A stretch of 64,000 bases of DNA from Syngnathus acus (taxonomy: Eukaryota; Chordata; Actinopteri; Syngnathiformes; Syngnathidae), in assembly GCF_901709675.1 (NCBI RefSeq), contig NC_051092.1, forward strand, positions 1,182,491-1,246,490, given 5' to 3'. Made by a program: the position numbers and the translations under genes. Numbering within the stretch: the stretch's first letter is position 1; the number at the start of each line of letters is the position of its first letter. A model generated the notes under the pieces. That model worked only from the letters and a program-made list of their open reading frames with translations. It was not told the origin of the DNA and did no database searches. This document shows positions 1 to 13,425 of this stretch, piece by piece.

Positions 1-334
1 GCACATTCCCGTCAACTCGGCCATTTGGGACAAAACGACTTTTACAAATCATCCCAGTGAGCGAGCGCCTCCCAAGTCTTCAAAGCAAGCACTCATTTAT
101 TTACGGTGACACGTAGTGCTGTATTTACGGTATATTGCCAACAACACTCACAATTATTAGTCTTTTTTTTTTTTTTTTTTTTAAACATGCCGAATTTTTA
201 TTTGTGAATATATCTCAATATAAAAGACATTTTTTGGAGCATAAGAGGATGTGGCGCATAGCGGCTGATAAGCCGGACTGGCGCCTGATTCAGCCTCATT
301 CCAGCAGACACGTGTGAAAGTCAAATCTCGGTGA

Positions 335-360
335 ACACACACACACACACACACACACAC
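335..360. repeat. (AC)n microsatellite
   Basis: About 13 uninterrupted AC dinucleotides, a simple sequence repeat. Confidence 0.97.
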
Positions 361-2402
361 TCGCTCTATGAATACATTATTCATCAGGACCAATGGAAAG
401 GCAGACCAGGAGGAGAGAACCACATCTGTATGAATCCTACAGAGGTACTTTGCTGATAGACTGATAGACTTGTCCTTCAGCATTCACCTTAAATGGCTGC
501 TTTGCCATCATTTTGTGTTTCTGTGTGTGTGTGAATGATTGCAATTGTACAAGCCCACATGATCAAACAAACTCATCAGTACTCGCTACTCTCAATTTGC
601 TCTCGTTGAACATTTTGGCAACCGTCCAATTTTGAAATCAATTACTTCTGCCATGCTGGGCAGAAAATTCATCTCATAATTAAAACGCTAGAGATGTGAA
701 ACATGTTAATGGAGCGTCGGCCTTGCACGTTGCAAATCTAAATTCTTTTTGTATCAGACTCACGATACATTTTTGTTTTTGCGATCTGATTTTAAACACG
801 TGCACCGATATCAGTTTATTTTGCAGCCTTTAATTCTAGTGTTACGTGATAACATGAGTGTTAAAAAAAAAAAAAAAAGAAGAGCAAACAAAGCAAGCCA
901 CAGCACAACATAAACGACATCCAAACCAAAAGCAGAGCCTTTAAATTCATGTTTACAAGCTCTCTCAAAAAATAAAGGACACAACAAGAATGTCCTCAAA
1001 CACATTGTAAAACAGAAAATAAATATCTGTAAATCTCTGTTCACAAGTCATTTCTTTGCACATTTATCTATTTTATTAGGGTTGGTGGGAGCAACAAAGC
1101 AGTGCGAATCCGAACATGTTAAAGGTGACCCACAAAAAGCCAGATAGACAAGCAGATAGTGAAAATTCAATTCAAGAGCATCCCTACACCAATTTAGCTG
1201 ATGTATCGTCTACAAAGCGTTTGTAGAGAAGATGATGACTGCCTCCATGCTCTGATTCACAGACCGAGCTAACTAATAAAAAAGGAAGATTTGTACTTGT
1301 CACCTTACATATAATGTCTCATTTTCAGAGCTCATAAAAGAGGAGATAAATCACATCTTTTCAGACCTGCCTAAATCGGAGCAATACATCAACAGACGAA
1401 ATAGTTTTTTTTTTGTCAAGCGAATGCTTAGGGGAAAAAAATGAAATGAAATCAACATTTCACATCCTGAAGAAAATCATGGAATCAAACTGTCACAAAA
1501 TATTTTAAGACCTTGTCCAGATTTACTGAAACTGCCAACGACTCAACGTTATCCCTTTTCACATCGGCTTTAATCTGCATTGCTTTCCACAAATCCAATT
1601 ATGTCCTAATTGAGTGTTACAAGGCTCATTGATTATGATAGCAGCAGCGCGGCACTGAGCACATGAAAAATATTGCTTGGAATTAGCCGAGACTCACGGG
1701 AGGCCTTCGGGGGACAAGATTTCATAAGGAGGCAATATTTTGCGATACGACTCAATTTGAATCGACTCGCCAACAACCTTAGTGGAGCACAAAATGAAAG
1801 CATGAAACAAAAATGATTGAAAGCAATGCATGATTTCCCAAGAGCTTAAATCAAAACTTGACAATTAATGGAGCGGTGAGGCGCATGGCCAGTCTTTGCA
1901 CCTGCTCATAAGAAAAGACAGATTAAATAAATGTCAATTTATAATTAAGATAAAACAAGCACGTTTCTATGCATTGATCTGAACTTGACCCCGAGTCACT
2001 TCTCTTTCACAAGACTTAAGTCGTTCAGTAAGGTTGCTGCCAAAGCAAGATAAAGACGTTCAAAGTCCTCGCACACGCACACAGCATGAGACAAAGACAC
2101 ACAACAACTAAATTAAACTTGTCTTCTATCTGGATGCCACTGAGACTTTTTAAATGGTGCACAACTGAGGAAGTCTTTAGGTTAATACGGTAAGGTGGCT
2201 AATTGAATTCTAGTATGGCATGTCATTTGTATGTTCTTTAAAACGATTTGTATAGTTAGGCAATCGATAATATTAACTTGATTCTGCACTATATTTATAT
2301 GTGACGTTTTTACAAGTTAAATGATGCACATATATGCACAAATACAGACTGTTACTTTCAAGAGCAACCGAATTACGTTCACTTTATGATCTATTGTACA
2401 GT

Positions 2403-2887
2403 GCATTATGGGAACTGTAGTCGTCTTACTAGCGGTAGCTCGTTGTGATAATCATGCTAGCCACGACTTCTAAATTATTAAAACACAATGTTAACTATAA
2501 TATAAATATAGTATGGGTGGTTAGGTCGCCACAAAGAGGGTTTAAAATGCGTTTTCTAGACAAAACGAGTTGTTTCTTCAGTGTTGAAGCACTCAACGCG
2601 GGCAGCAGCTGAGTATAAATTGTGTGGTCTGAAAGTTGTCTGGGAGTTAAAGAGAAAGAAAAAAATGAAAGACGATTTTTTTTTATACCTGACAGTACTT
2701 GTTTTGTTGGAGTAAACCTTGTGTTAGTTTGTCTTAGAGCTCACTTTCAAAGTGAATACAAACGTGTGCTGTCTCTCCTCACGCTCGCGTGACCTATGAC
2801 GTCATCGGTTTACGTCACAGATGGACGCGATTTAAAGTGTAGAAATATCGCGACACCATTGTCATGTACCACCGACCGTCATGACGT
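2403..2887. promoter_or_regulatory. Orphan promoter-like cluster: ZNF143-type motif plus CRE sites
   Basis: At 2403-2421 the sequence reads GCATTATGGGAACTGTAGT. Its reverse complement (ACTACAGTTCCCATAATGC) is a close match to the ZNF143/SBS promoter motif. At 2797-2804 there is a perfect palindromic CRE (TGACGTCA), followed by TACGTCAC at 2811-2818 and a TGACGT half site at 2882-2887. Such clusters mark promoters of widely expressed vertebrate genes. The nearest gene start in the window is stra6, 1.5-2 kb away, so this may serve a gene to the left on the minus strand. That assignment is inference. Confidence 0.45.
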
Positions 2888-4412
2888 ACGCTTCCACACT
2901 ATGCATACCTCAATTTTGCCCATTAACATAACTTTAAATAAAAGAAAACTCAATTAAATGCAAGGTACAAAGTTGACATCACAATCAGCTAATTTTGATG
3001 GGTGGTGGCAACATGAATATTGGTGAGGTGCAGTGATGTTGCATCCTTCAATGCACTTTGCTTTGCTTCCTCTAAAAAGGTCTTTTGATCCAGCCTCCCT
3101 AAATCTGATACAAACCGAGTGTCCGGCACAATCAAAGTGCTTCTGTGTGATGTCATTAGAAGCATTCAAAGCATTCTTTGTTCAGTGACCCCTTTATTTG
3201 ATGGCCTGCTTTTCCTGCCCAGAGCACATTGGATGTGGTGGCTTACTGTGCTTGAGAAGCAACCTTTTCTCAGGGGTGCTGGGAAGCAAAGTTGTGTTGC
3301 TTTCTAAACTAAGAGTAGCTATAATCCCGCAATAATGAGTGTACACTGACATGGAAGCAGTGTTGCGAAACGGACACGGTCTCAGCACCGAGACTGATCG
3401 CAGCACAGAAAATCTCTATTAGTTCACCTTTTTTGCCTCCAGGTGCACTTTTGCCATTTCAGTAGTTGTGTGAAGACTTTTGTCCTATTCATAGTAAAAG
3501 GTTATAATTGGAGCAAAGGTGTTGCTCTGACCTTTGCCAACGTAATGCTCACACACTTTGCTTTCACTTAAGCTTTCTCGAGCATTCCTTTCCTTAATAC
3601 TGTTCCCGAGCTCCGCTGTTGTGCTCATTTTCAGTCGCTTTCATATTATTTGCAACATTTATCACTTTCACAGCATAAGATTTACGACCATGTTAGCTTG
3701 TCGGCATATATTGCAATGATTTAACAAAACGTACACTAAATTGTAACTTTACTAGCTGGTGTTTTTTTTAAAACAACATACTATCGCATTTGAGTCACTT
3801 TCAATGTAGACTAAATATACAATTCCACCGACTAAGGAATCGAGATAATAATTTATCCATTGAAGGTAAAGTGCCAAGTTCAGTCTCGATCCTTATCAAG
3901 GTGTTGGTCTCTTTTATCAGCGCAAGGCTGAGCCTCGTCTTAAAAAGACAGCGTGTTATCGTCACGGAAGGCCACACGGCGTGCTTGGTCGCCTCGGCCC
4001 GCTCGCAGCTGTAGATTGAGAGGCGAGCACACCTGACTGCAGCAATGCCACCTCACAAGTGGATGTAATCCCAGTAAGCAGCAGGTGGCCTTCCACATTG
4101 GCTGCCCGTTTCTCCACTTATTCCCTCCCCCCCACCCTTTTCCCAGTCAGTCCTCCAGTGTCGTGGTACCCTTTCACAGGGCCTTTGGAGGGGAACAAGG
4201 CACGCCGTGGCCCGTAGCTGTGACAGTCACCCTCTGTGCCACAACAGGACCGGGACACCTGAGCTGACCCAACGCTAGGCAACCAGAACGCCTCCAAGGC
4301 AAAAAGCTTGGGACTTGGCGCGGCTTTGCGGAAGGAACTATCACATCAGTGTGCCGCTTTGAATTGTGGTGAGAAGTTCCCCTGGGTGTTTGAAAAAGAG
4401 ACGGACGGCGCA

Positions 4413-7400
4413 ATGGATAAGGATGCTCTGCTGGACTACGAGTACCCAGACTATGACCCCGTGTCCAAGAAGATTAACATTGAGTGAGTAAAATGACTCG
4501 TGTTGTATTTGAAGTAGAAAAATGTGTGGTATGTGAACGGGCACTTTGCAATATTTCATGTCAGAGTTTGTAGGCTGTATCATTTTTCACAACATAGTTA
4601 CGAAAGTTTTAGAAAGAGAACATCTGACAAAGGCAAGCAAAAAAAAAAAAAAGATTCCGTCTGCCGTTAATTCAAAGGTGACTTCCCGCAATGCAATTGG
4701 CTATGTTTCCATTCTTGCACAAATTAGAATTAATAAATGAAATATGACTACAAAAATATTTTTTAGCTCAGCAGTGGATGGCTATAAAACAAGGGATGTT
4801 TGTCAAATAATCCCACGTTCCCGCTATAAACCTTGAGTTGTAGTCCTTTCCTCTTTCATGTAGCTTTTTAGTGGTTTTAGCAGCTTTGTAAACACTGCAG
4901 AGCCTGTAGTTGTGAATTTTGACATTGCTTTCAATTTACATGTGGTTTGATGTGATGCCAACGTCTGCTCTTTCAACCACAGCCAAATTCCCAATTTGGT
5001 TCAATGTTTGCACAGGTGAGAGGCTCTTGTCAACTCTATCCCGAATGTCGTAACGCGCCCTCCAGGAGAAGTGCTTGCATTGTGAAAGTGGTCCCGACCG
5101 GGCCTCGTTCTCGCTCTTGTAACGCCAACATAGGGCATCGGTTGTTTCCCCGCGTCACGCCGAGAACAATCGGGTTAAATGCAAATCTCTGCTGTGGGAT
5201 TTCAGGTCCTGATGGTGACGTGTGAAAGGTTTAGTTTACAACACACGCACTGATTGTTCTTTTTTTTTTTAGAATAATTCCTCCATGTGACCCCACTGCA
5301 GATGACAGGCTATACCACATCTGCATCAGCGCAGTATCAGTGAGTCTCTTTTTTGACGTTATTGAATTTTAGCAAATCTTTTTTCTGACACACCTCGTAC
5401 GTGGCTCACTTGCAAGCATAATGTCAACTCAGACAAAATGTCCTCGTGTACGTCCTGAAGCTGACTTTACGCCTTCTGACAAATCAAAAGCTGTTCCAAT
5501 TAAGAGAAAGGCATTCTTCTGCCTTGGCTTTCCTAAATGTGTTCCAGGTCATGAAAGGTCACTGAACTCTCTCTGTTTGATGATCTTGACAAATGATGCC
5601 ACATCCACAGGGGGGTCCTAATGAGCCACTGCCTTTTGTGTTTTTCCATCGACATCAACTTTTACAAGTTGCTGCTATTCCGCTTGTTTCTAATGTATCT
5701 CCTCTTCCAAGCTGGTCGTCATGATGATCCTCGCGGTCCTAGCCAGACGCACTAAAACGGGCCGCCAACAGAAAGGACTCCCGGGTTTACTCAGGTGAGG
5801 CTCAGACAAACGGCTTTAAAATTGATGAAAAGGCAAAACACTTTTTGAACGATCATCTCAGCTGCGTGCTACGTCGCTAACATGTGGGCTCTTGCTTTTC
5901 CACAGTCCGGTCAACTTCCTGGATCATACCCAGCACAAGGGCCTAGCAGTGGCTGTTTTTGGAGTGCTCCTATGCAAACTCTGCGGCATGGTCATCTCAC
6001 CAAAACCTCTGCCCTTCACGACGGAGGCTGAGAACAAACGTGAGGTCATTTGTGTGCTTCTTCCTCCGACCGTCCTAGTTTGTTTTTTTAAAACAGACGT
6101 GAGATAGCGACACATTGTTATGTCCTCTGAGATTGGGGACGAACTTTGTACTCACAGGCTCATGTCGTTACATCATTGGATTGTTTTCCTTTTCTGAAAT
6201 GAAATTATATAAGAATTCACTGAATTTTGTCCCCCCCCCTCCCCTCTCCGATACTTTGCACAATGCCAAAACCAGATTTAAAGATTTAATTGGTAGAGTA
6301 GGTTTAACACAGTGTGACCTGCAGTCACTCAGAGTTGGTTTTGGAATTAGTCAGAGGATGTTGTGCAATCATTTTTTTTTTTTTTTTTCTTCTCCTTATT
6401 TGCACAGAGTAGACAACACAAGGCTTAAAATATAATCTCAAAATTGATGCTTTGGAATAGCGGATTGCAAAATATGGGCTTTAAAAGTCAAGATTTATTC
6501 ATGTTAGATTAAAATACATTTGAAATATTTAGATCTTTTTTTTTTTTAGAATATACATTTGAACTACCATTGTTGTTTTTTTAACTTTGTTTACTAATGA
6601 CCTGGCCCATCTGTCATTTTTAAAAATCAAATGTCTTTTAGCAAAAAAGTTGACCAACTCCTGCCCTTGATTTATGAGTTGAATGTTTGGATAGAAAAAG
6701 TCTAGACACCCCTGGTCAAATCATCAGCATGATTATGGAGGGCAGAAGGGTTTCTGAATGTATTATTTGATTGCACACTTTGACTTTTTGCCCATCTGCA
6801 GAGAACTGGATGATTCTGGGAGTGTTCTTTTACCCCGCACTTTACTACCCTCTCCTGGCATGTGGCACCCTGCATAATAAAGTCGGCTACGTACTAGGAA
6901 GCCTTTTGTCATGGACGCACTTTAGTGTCTTAGTTTGGCAGAAAATTGACTGCCCGAAAACACCGCAGGTATGCACCGATCACAACACACACAGTCAATG
7001 TCTGTTCATTTATACTCAATAATTTGCTCGGGATGACAGATTTAGTACCATGTCCGTCCCGTTTTTTGTTTTGTTTTTTCCTTCTGTGCAACGAATGATT
7101 CAAAGCAATTAGTTCCCCTGTCTGGTGGTCTTAATTAAGAAGCTTCGTAACACTTAATCACTTTAGTGTGTCTCAGTGCCATCATTCATTATACATTGTG
7201 TAACGGTTGTCTAAGTTGCCAGGGTAATGTGCCAGGCTGAGCTAAATGGAGCCTTTATTAAAAGTCCCAAAAAAAAAAACGCTACCAAAATGCACCGGCA
7301 ATTTTTTTTTTTTTATGTAATGTCGCTTATTGTACGAGTGACCAAAACTATTTTTCCCCCCTTTTTAGATCCATAAACACTACTCGCTGTTCTCCAGCCT

Positions 7401-10400
7401 GCCCCAAATAGCTTGCTTGGCATTTCTTAGTTTCCAGTATCCTCTCCTCCTTTTCAAGGGTTTGAAAGGCACCGAAAAGAATAATGTTACTGAGGTAAGT
7501 CATGTTGCCCACATTTTATCCGCTCATGTTGAATTTTTGCACCGGACATCATTTTTAGGATTTAAACAGCAGCTACTACAGCGACTATGTGAAGAAACTA
7601 CTCAAGAAGAAGAAGCAAGTGAAAATCAGGTCAGAGAGCCTGTTCACATGAATATAAGAAGGTGTAACATATGAAATACTTGAAATGTAAGTCACATGAT
7701 CTGAGCAAGATTCCCTGCTCATCTTTCATTGCAGCACCGAGACCCCCAAGCTGCCTCAAAGAATAACAGATGCGGTGATGTCTTACATTTATACACCAGA
7801 GGAAGGTGAAGTGCCATTTTAGTTTTTGTGCTCATATCCATGTGCGCCACTTGACATTGTTGACCTTTCTTCACAGCTTTTAGGTTCCCTCTCAAATTGG
7901 CCATATCTGGAGTGGTGTCATTTATCACACTTTATCAGGTAACTCGTGTACACTCCGATGCTACCTTATTTTAATGTTTGGAGTAGTGGCAATAGTTAAT
8001 GCCTCTCTCTACTGTTTTCATTGATTTGCTTACTAAATAAATGTTTCATATTTCAGGTGGGCTTGCTACTAATCATGGCTGTGGTGCCTTCACTCCAAAT
8101 CGCCCGCATGGGAGTGGATGAAGACATCGCCAATGTTTTAGCCGGTTTCAGGATCGTGCTCTCTCCAGATAAACACGAAGTGGTCCAAATAGTGGTCTAC
8201 TACATGTGGTGCGTCGAGGGTGAGCCAGCAGCTTCTATTTTGAATTCCATTGCGATCACTCTAATCCAACACAAATGACTAATGTAGCATTTCTTTTCTG
8301 GCAGTGTGCTACATCTCAGCGATGACCCTGTCAACCCTCATCAACTTGGCAATGTTCATGAGGTCCATGGTCCTCCATCGGTAGGAACCGACACTTTAAA
8401 ATCCGTTTCTACCATTCTTTGCCGCAGGAGCCATAAGCAAGTGTGACATTATGATTCTGCCATATAATACAATAGCACACACGGGTATTATTCTGACATA
8501 ATGGACTAGTAATCTTCTCGACAGACAGAGAAGCATTTGTTCTGCATGAAATGCCGCAAGATGCGAAAATGGCTATTAAAATGAATGAAATGTTCTGCTA
8601 TTACAGACAATTGCTTTTGGTATGCCTCAATTCTGCAGGGCCAACCTAAAGGGGCTGTACAGGGGAGATATCTATCATGTTTATAACTGCCAGAGAAGTA
8701 TTCGGGCTTCCCGGCCAGCTCTGGTCTGCTGGATGGGATACACCAGCTTCACGGCGGCTCACGTCTGCATCGGTAAGGTTGGAAGATGAAATAAAAGATA
8801 CGTTACAAGAGCCACCGCATTAGCTATGACACCATGTCATGAAATGTAATGCATGAGATGAATCTTTAAAGGACACCTTAAAGGACACAAAAGCAATGAT
8901 GGTCCATTTTTCATTAACAATTAACCCAGTTTATGTATTTTTTGATCAAGAAAATAAAAAAATTAGCATGTTCCATTTCATCCATTCATTTTGTAGAAAT
9001 AATGAAACAATTCATGCCTTTACAAATGGCCACTTTGAACGATAGGCACACACCCCTCCCCTCCATGACTTGATTGGTGACGTCACGAAAGGAGACGATC
9101 ACCCCATTGGAAATCATTGTACAGACGTCGCTTATACTCTCAAAATAACAGGGCTCAACCAAGCTCAAAATGCACGTGGAAAGCTCTACTTAGACACATT
9201 TTAACCCCTGAAAACCTCATAAAACAATTCTATAGTCTAGTGAAATTGGGTTCATTTAACTTACATTTCCCCTGAAGTCCACGTATGGAGTACCTCCGCC
9301 GTCTATCCGAAAAGGAGGTGCTTTAAACGGCCACAGTCATCTGAAGGATCGGCTTCCTCACTGGAGGTTCGGTGCTCCCAATGTTAAAAAAATAAAATAA
9401 AATAAAAAACACGACCTCCGGGGGTTGTCTTGCAGTTATTTATCCAAAATTGAATTGGAATCCGGCCAGTAATTAATCCGAAACTGATTTGGTACGCGGT
9501 CCACGACTAAGCTCATTTCTTTCGGCGTGTTGCTCCACTCGGCCACAAGGCAACTATTATGCATCTTAGCTGCCATAAACGTACAAAAATGACTGTATTC
9601 CAAAACAACATGTTGACTAAGCATCGTAAGCAAGCCAGAAAACAAGCCTTCATGTCCAAACATGCCTTCACTTCCTTCTTTCACGTGGTCAGCCTGATGA
9701 TAATTAAGGAAACGCCACTCCATAAGTGGGCGTCAGTAAATCCAAAATACCGTTAAATCACTAATGAGGTTTTTTTTCCCCAAGGGAGAATTGTAGAATA
9801 ATTTTTGAATATCGACCAATCATACAATATAATATTCAGCCCGGTTTAATGTCCCTTGAAACACTTATTATATTACTAATACGAATAAGCTACGTCACAA
9901 CCTGTACAGAAATAAAATTTAAATACAGATACAGGCCTTGTATTGGATCTCATTAAGTTGTGCAGGCGAATAAAGTGCTTAGTGAGTATATTGTCTCATT
10001 TTAATTGGTAACTAGCAATTAATTTAAAACGACGGAGTAGTTGGATTGTGGTTGGATGCATTCAAGCTGCAATCTCTCTTTCGCTCTTTCTCTCCCCACT
10101 GTAGGCATGATTGTGCAAACCATGGTGTTCTTCCTCTGTCTTCTCATCGCTGTCTTCCTCATTCTCATGCCCATCCTACACGGACAGAACTTGCTCCTCT
10201 TTCAGATCCTGTGGAGCATGTGGTGAGAATAATAACCCTTGTAACTCAAGGTAGACCACGTCATTAGGTCTGCATGAGGTTTCCACGTGTGTCTCTCTCT
10301 AAAATGAACATTACAAAAGGGTTTTGGGATTTTGTCCCTTTAGGCCTTTCTGGCTGATGATTCTCCTGGCAGTGTTGATTCAGCATATCACTTCCAGGTT

Positions 10401-12610
10401 TTGTTTTATCAAAAGGATGGCTGGCACACGAGACCTTGACAACAGGTAATGTGGACTGTTTATGAAAACAAATGCAGGAAAATAATATCAATTTACACTA
10501 GCGGCGGTAGGCTATATATATGCACAGTTGTGTAGGGTAGTTCCTCTTTTATTTTATTATTGTTAACTTTATAAGGTCCCTCTTTGTAAAAATCTATTGA
10601 GTCAACCACCTCTCTCTTCTAGGGGCAACCTTTTCCTGCTGACCTACCTGCTGTTTCCGGTCAATGTTCTCATCGGGGTGCTGCTAGCAGTCTGGCGCAT
10701 GATCATCACAGCTTTGTTTAACATTGTTCACATGGGACGCATGGACATCAGTCTTCTGAACAGAAATGTGGAAGCATTTGATCCAGGTCAGCCTCGTGTG
10801 TCCATTTCATTGGGAAAAAATGTCCTCTGAGCAAATACTTGCTGAGAGAATGGAAATCTTTTCTTGTTTGGCATCTTCTACGATATGCAATGCAGTGCTG
10901 GGGACTCTAATTGCACTTGCTTCTCTGAAATGGCATCTGTTGTCAGCAAAAGCAGGTGCTAAAAAAACAGGGGGGAGGGGGTGGGGGGAGCCCATGATTG
11001 TAGAGTCATTATGTGTGATTGCCTCAAAGCTCACATGGAGCGCTGCGCTGCATGTTTAGTGATTTTTTTTTCCTTCTTCTTCTTTCCACCTCCTGTGTGT
11101 GTCTGCAGCCTACCGCTGTTACGCTCATTATCTGAAGATCGAGGTGAGCCAGTCCCACCCTGTGATGAAGGCTTTCTGTGGGATGCTGTTGCAGTCTGCA
11201 GGCCAGAAGAACAATGTCGTGCAGAGGTCACGGGATGCTGAAGAGGGTGTGTAGCACTTGGAGAAAAAACAGCTCATGTAGAAAAAAACATATTGATTGA
11301 GACGAATTTGTTTTGAATGTGAACATCCAGTTTTTCAACAAAACCACTTTGAGTCATTTGGCGATGTTTTACAATTCAGCGGCGGGTCTCCGGAAACGTA
11401 ATCCCATCAGGACAGCGTCGAGCACGCGCGGCAGAAATGAAAGGCGAGCTGATTTAATATGTGAGGAGCAAATTGAGTCACGCGTGGAATAATTCACAGT
11501 CCTGCGGCTTATGGTCTCAATAAAGCTTTGTCATAAAGTATTCAGCGCTTCTATTGGTGTGCTCACTTTGGCCAAACATGATCAGTTAAAATGTGTTATT
11601 TAAAGAATAGAAAGAACTCGGAAATTAGAATTCGGAGGGGAAAATAAGGCAATGATAAATGAGGAGGTCATCCAATAAAGTTAGCTATAAACCGAAAAAT
11701 ACATCAGGGACCTTAAGATGTGAAAAATATCCCAGCTTGCTTAATGAATGAGCGATAATAACAATCATGTGTTGTATTACATCGATGAATTCTTTCGGAG
11801 CCGATTACGCAGATGAGCCGCGCTAATTGCCTGGTTACTATTCATGTAGTCGAGGGACTGACACTTTTGGTGTCAATGGCGAGACCTGCGTGTGTGCGTG
11901 CGTGCGAGTATTCCCATCACGTCTGGAGGATTACAATATGATTGCTTTCTATTATTACGGCTCCTATCGTATCTGTGTGCTCCTCTGGGCCCTTCAAATT
12001 TTAGTGTTGATTATATTCTGGAGAAGAGAAAACGCACACTTACCACTGAGCACAATATTAGGGACACCTGCAAAGAGACAATCGTTAATAGGGGTCCATT
12101 TTATCAAGACAAATTCAAAGATTCGAAATATGCATTTTGTTGATAATGAAATAGTTATGACTTTACCTGTAGTCCAAATATGATAACTCAGTAAATCCGA
12201 CATTCATCTGTAATCCATTCTAATACTCAGGATGCCATAAGGTGGCGCCAAAGCCCTGTTATGATAGGAAAGTAGTATTTGCTGTTAAGAAAGTACTGTA
12301 AATTGAAGTCAATGGATCTTGACTGATTAAAGTCTTTAAATGCTTTCTGAGTCGTTAGAAAGACTTCTCTGAGTGTGTATGTTTGTCATGTTCAGGTATC
12401 CAGCTGGTCCAGCAGGAGAAAAAGCACCCGAAGGTGTCCAGTGCCAAGCGAGCTCGGGGCCACTGGCAGCTCCTCTTCACGCTGGTCAACAACCCGTCAG
12501 TGGTGGGCACCCGCAAGCACTTCCAGCAGCGCGCGCCCACCGACAGCTTTGTCAACGGGAGCCTGAAGGGCAGCGGCAAGAAGGAGGCCGAGGCGGCCGC
12601 CTGCAACTGA
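4413..12610 (+). CDS. stra6: STRA6, retinol-binding protein receptor
   Basis: STRA6 is the plasma-membrane receptor for retinol-binding protein that moves retinol into cells. Seventeen coding exons assemble in frame: 4413-4483, 5273-5339, 5712-5794, 5906-6039, 6802-6968, 7369-7494, 7559-7629, 7735-7805, 7877-7938, 8057-8219, 8305-8380, 8639-8772, 10105-10222, 10344-10445, 10623-10786, 11109-11246 and 12396-12610. They give 653 residues, close to the roughly 670 usual for the family. The start [16 protein letters not shown] gives a short acidic extracellular N-terminus. Hydrophobic segments follow in exons 3, 4, 5 (two), 6, 9-10, 10-11, 12-13 (two), 14 and 15, matching the polytopic STRA6 fold. 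The C-terminal part from exon 16 on is basic and cytosolic, the region that binds calmodulin in the family. The downstream neighbour islr2 is also beside STRA6 in mammals, which supports orthology. A plausible AATAAA lies at 13169. Confidence 0.95.
12045..12080. repeat. Dispersed repeat fragment, 'CACAATATTAGG' family, copy 1
   Basis: The core ACTGAGCACAATATTAGG at 12045-12062 recurs in variant form at 26539-26560 and, in reverse orientation, at 50059-50076. In the first two copies it is followed by a near-identical (G/C)ACACCTGC. I cannot name the family. Confidence 0.5.
12231..12285. repeat. Dispersed repeat fragment, copy 1 of a pair
   Basis: The pattern GATGCCATAAGGTGGCGCC...AAAGCC...TAGGAAAGTAGTA is shared, with scattered changes, with 20876-20934. 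The two copies lie 8.6 kb apart in unrelated contexts, so this is a dispersed repeat, probably a MITE-type remnant. Confidence 0.5.
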
Positions 12611-13168
12611 ACAATGAGGCCTGCGTGGCGAGTGATGAATGATGCGCTTCTGTTATCACCCCCCCCCCCCCACTCATTGTATAGACGCGCAGTTAGAGAT
12701 CAGTGCCTCCCATTCTGCTTTGTTCTGTGCATGTTCTCCACAGGTGGCTAACACGGGAGGGGGCCTCACAATCTCCAATATCCATCAGGACGTGAAATCC
12801 TCCACTTATTTGCTTCTACTCAAAATATAGGAAGGTGAAGTTTGTCATCACTTCAGATCATGCAAAGTACCCAAATGAATGTGATAAGCAGCATTTTGAG
12901 AAGGTATTTATTTCAGAACCTGACTATTTATTCAATTATATAATCATGTTTCTTTCGAATTGCATTTCAATTTTTGTGTCATTATAAATAACAGAGTTAG
13001 GAATGACCAGGAAAATGAAACATTTTTATTTGTGGTACGAAAAAAAGAACACTACCTGCCTTTTCCTGTTGTTGCTGCATCTTCTCTATTTCCCGTTGAG
13101 AGATATTTTTGCATTTATTTGTCAAATTTTAAGTGAAAATCCCGCGAATATCCTTATTATTGACATAA

Positions 13169-13174
13169 AATAAA
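13169..13174 (+). terminator. Poly(A) signal AATAAA, probable stra6 3' end
   Basis: Canonical hexamer 559 bp after the stra6 stop codon. Confidence 0.5.
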
Positions 13175-13419
13175 CACGAAAACTTGCTTAATTGTGTCGT
13201 CTGTCAATATGGAATGTTTATCAAAACAGAGGGATACGTACGCATATTTAATGATTTACTTTTTAATATTATAAGTTAATAGCAGCCACTAAAAATAAAT
13301 AAACTTAAAATGGCTCGAGGTGTTTTCGTCACCGTATTTACGACCATTTTTACGCTTTTTTTTTGTCTGTGAAGTCAATGAAAAATTCCCGAGAAGCCTT
13401 TTTTTTCTTTTTCAAACGT

Positions 13420-13425
13420 TTTATT
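13420..13425 (-). terminator. Poly(A) signal AATAAA (minus), probable islr2 3' end
   Basis: TTTATT on the plus strand, about 970 bp downstream of the islr2 stop in its direction of transcription. Confidence 0.45.

Larger units (their letters stand above)
1..4412. other. Intergenic region upstream of stra6
   Basis: I see no coding exon in this stretch; the short open frames lack family similarity or splice context. It holds a poly-T tract (about 163-182), a CA microsatellite (335-360) and AT-rich DNA. A promoter-like cluster lies at 2403-2887 and is listed separately. The stretch at about 1490-1960 is repeat-free and rich in TAAT/ATTA homeodomain-type cores. The last 400 bp before 4413 should contain the 5' UTR and promoter of stra6, but no start site can be fixed from sequence. 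Confidence 0.6.
11247..12395 (+). other. Last stra6 intron with TAAT-rich unique DNA and repeat fragments
   Basis: This 1.15-kb intron separates exons 16 and 17. It holds GC-mixed, non-repetitive DNA at about 11380-11530 and 11730-11840, with homeodomain-type cores and no open frame, so it could be regulatory. From about 12045 it holds fragments of two dispersed repeats that recur elsewhere in the window. Confidence 0.4.
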
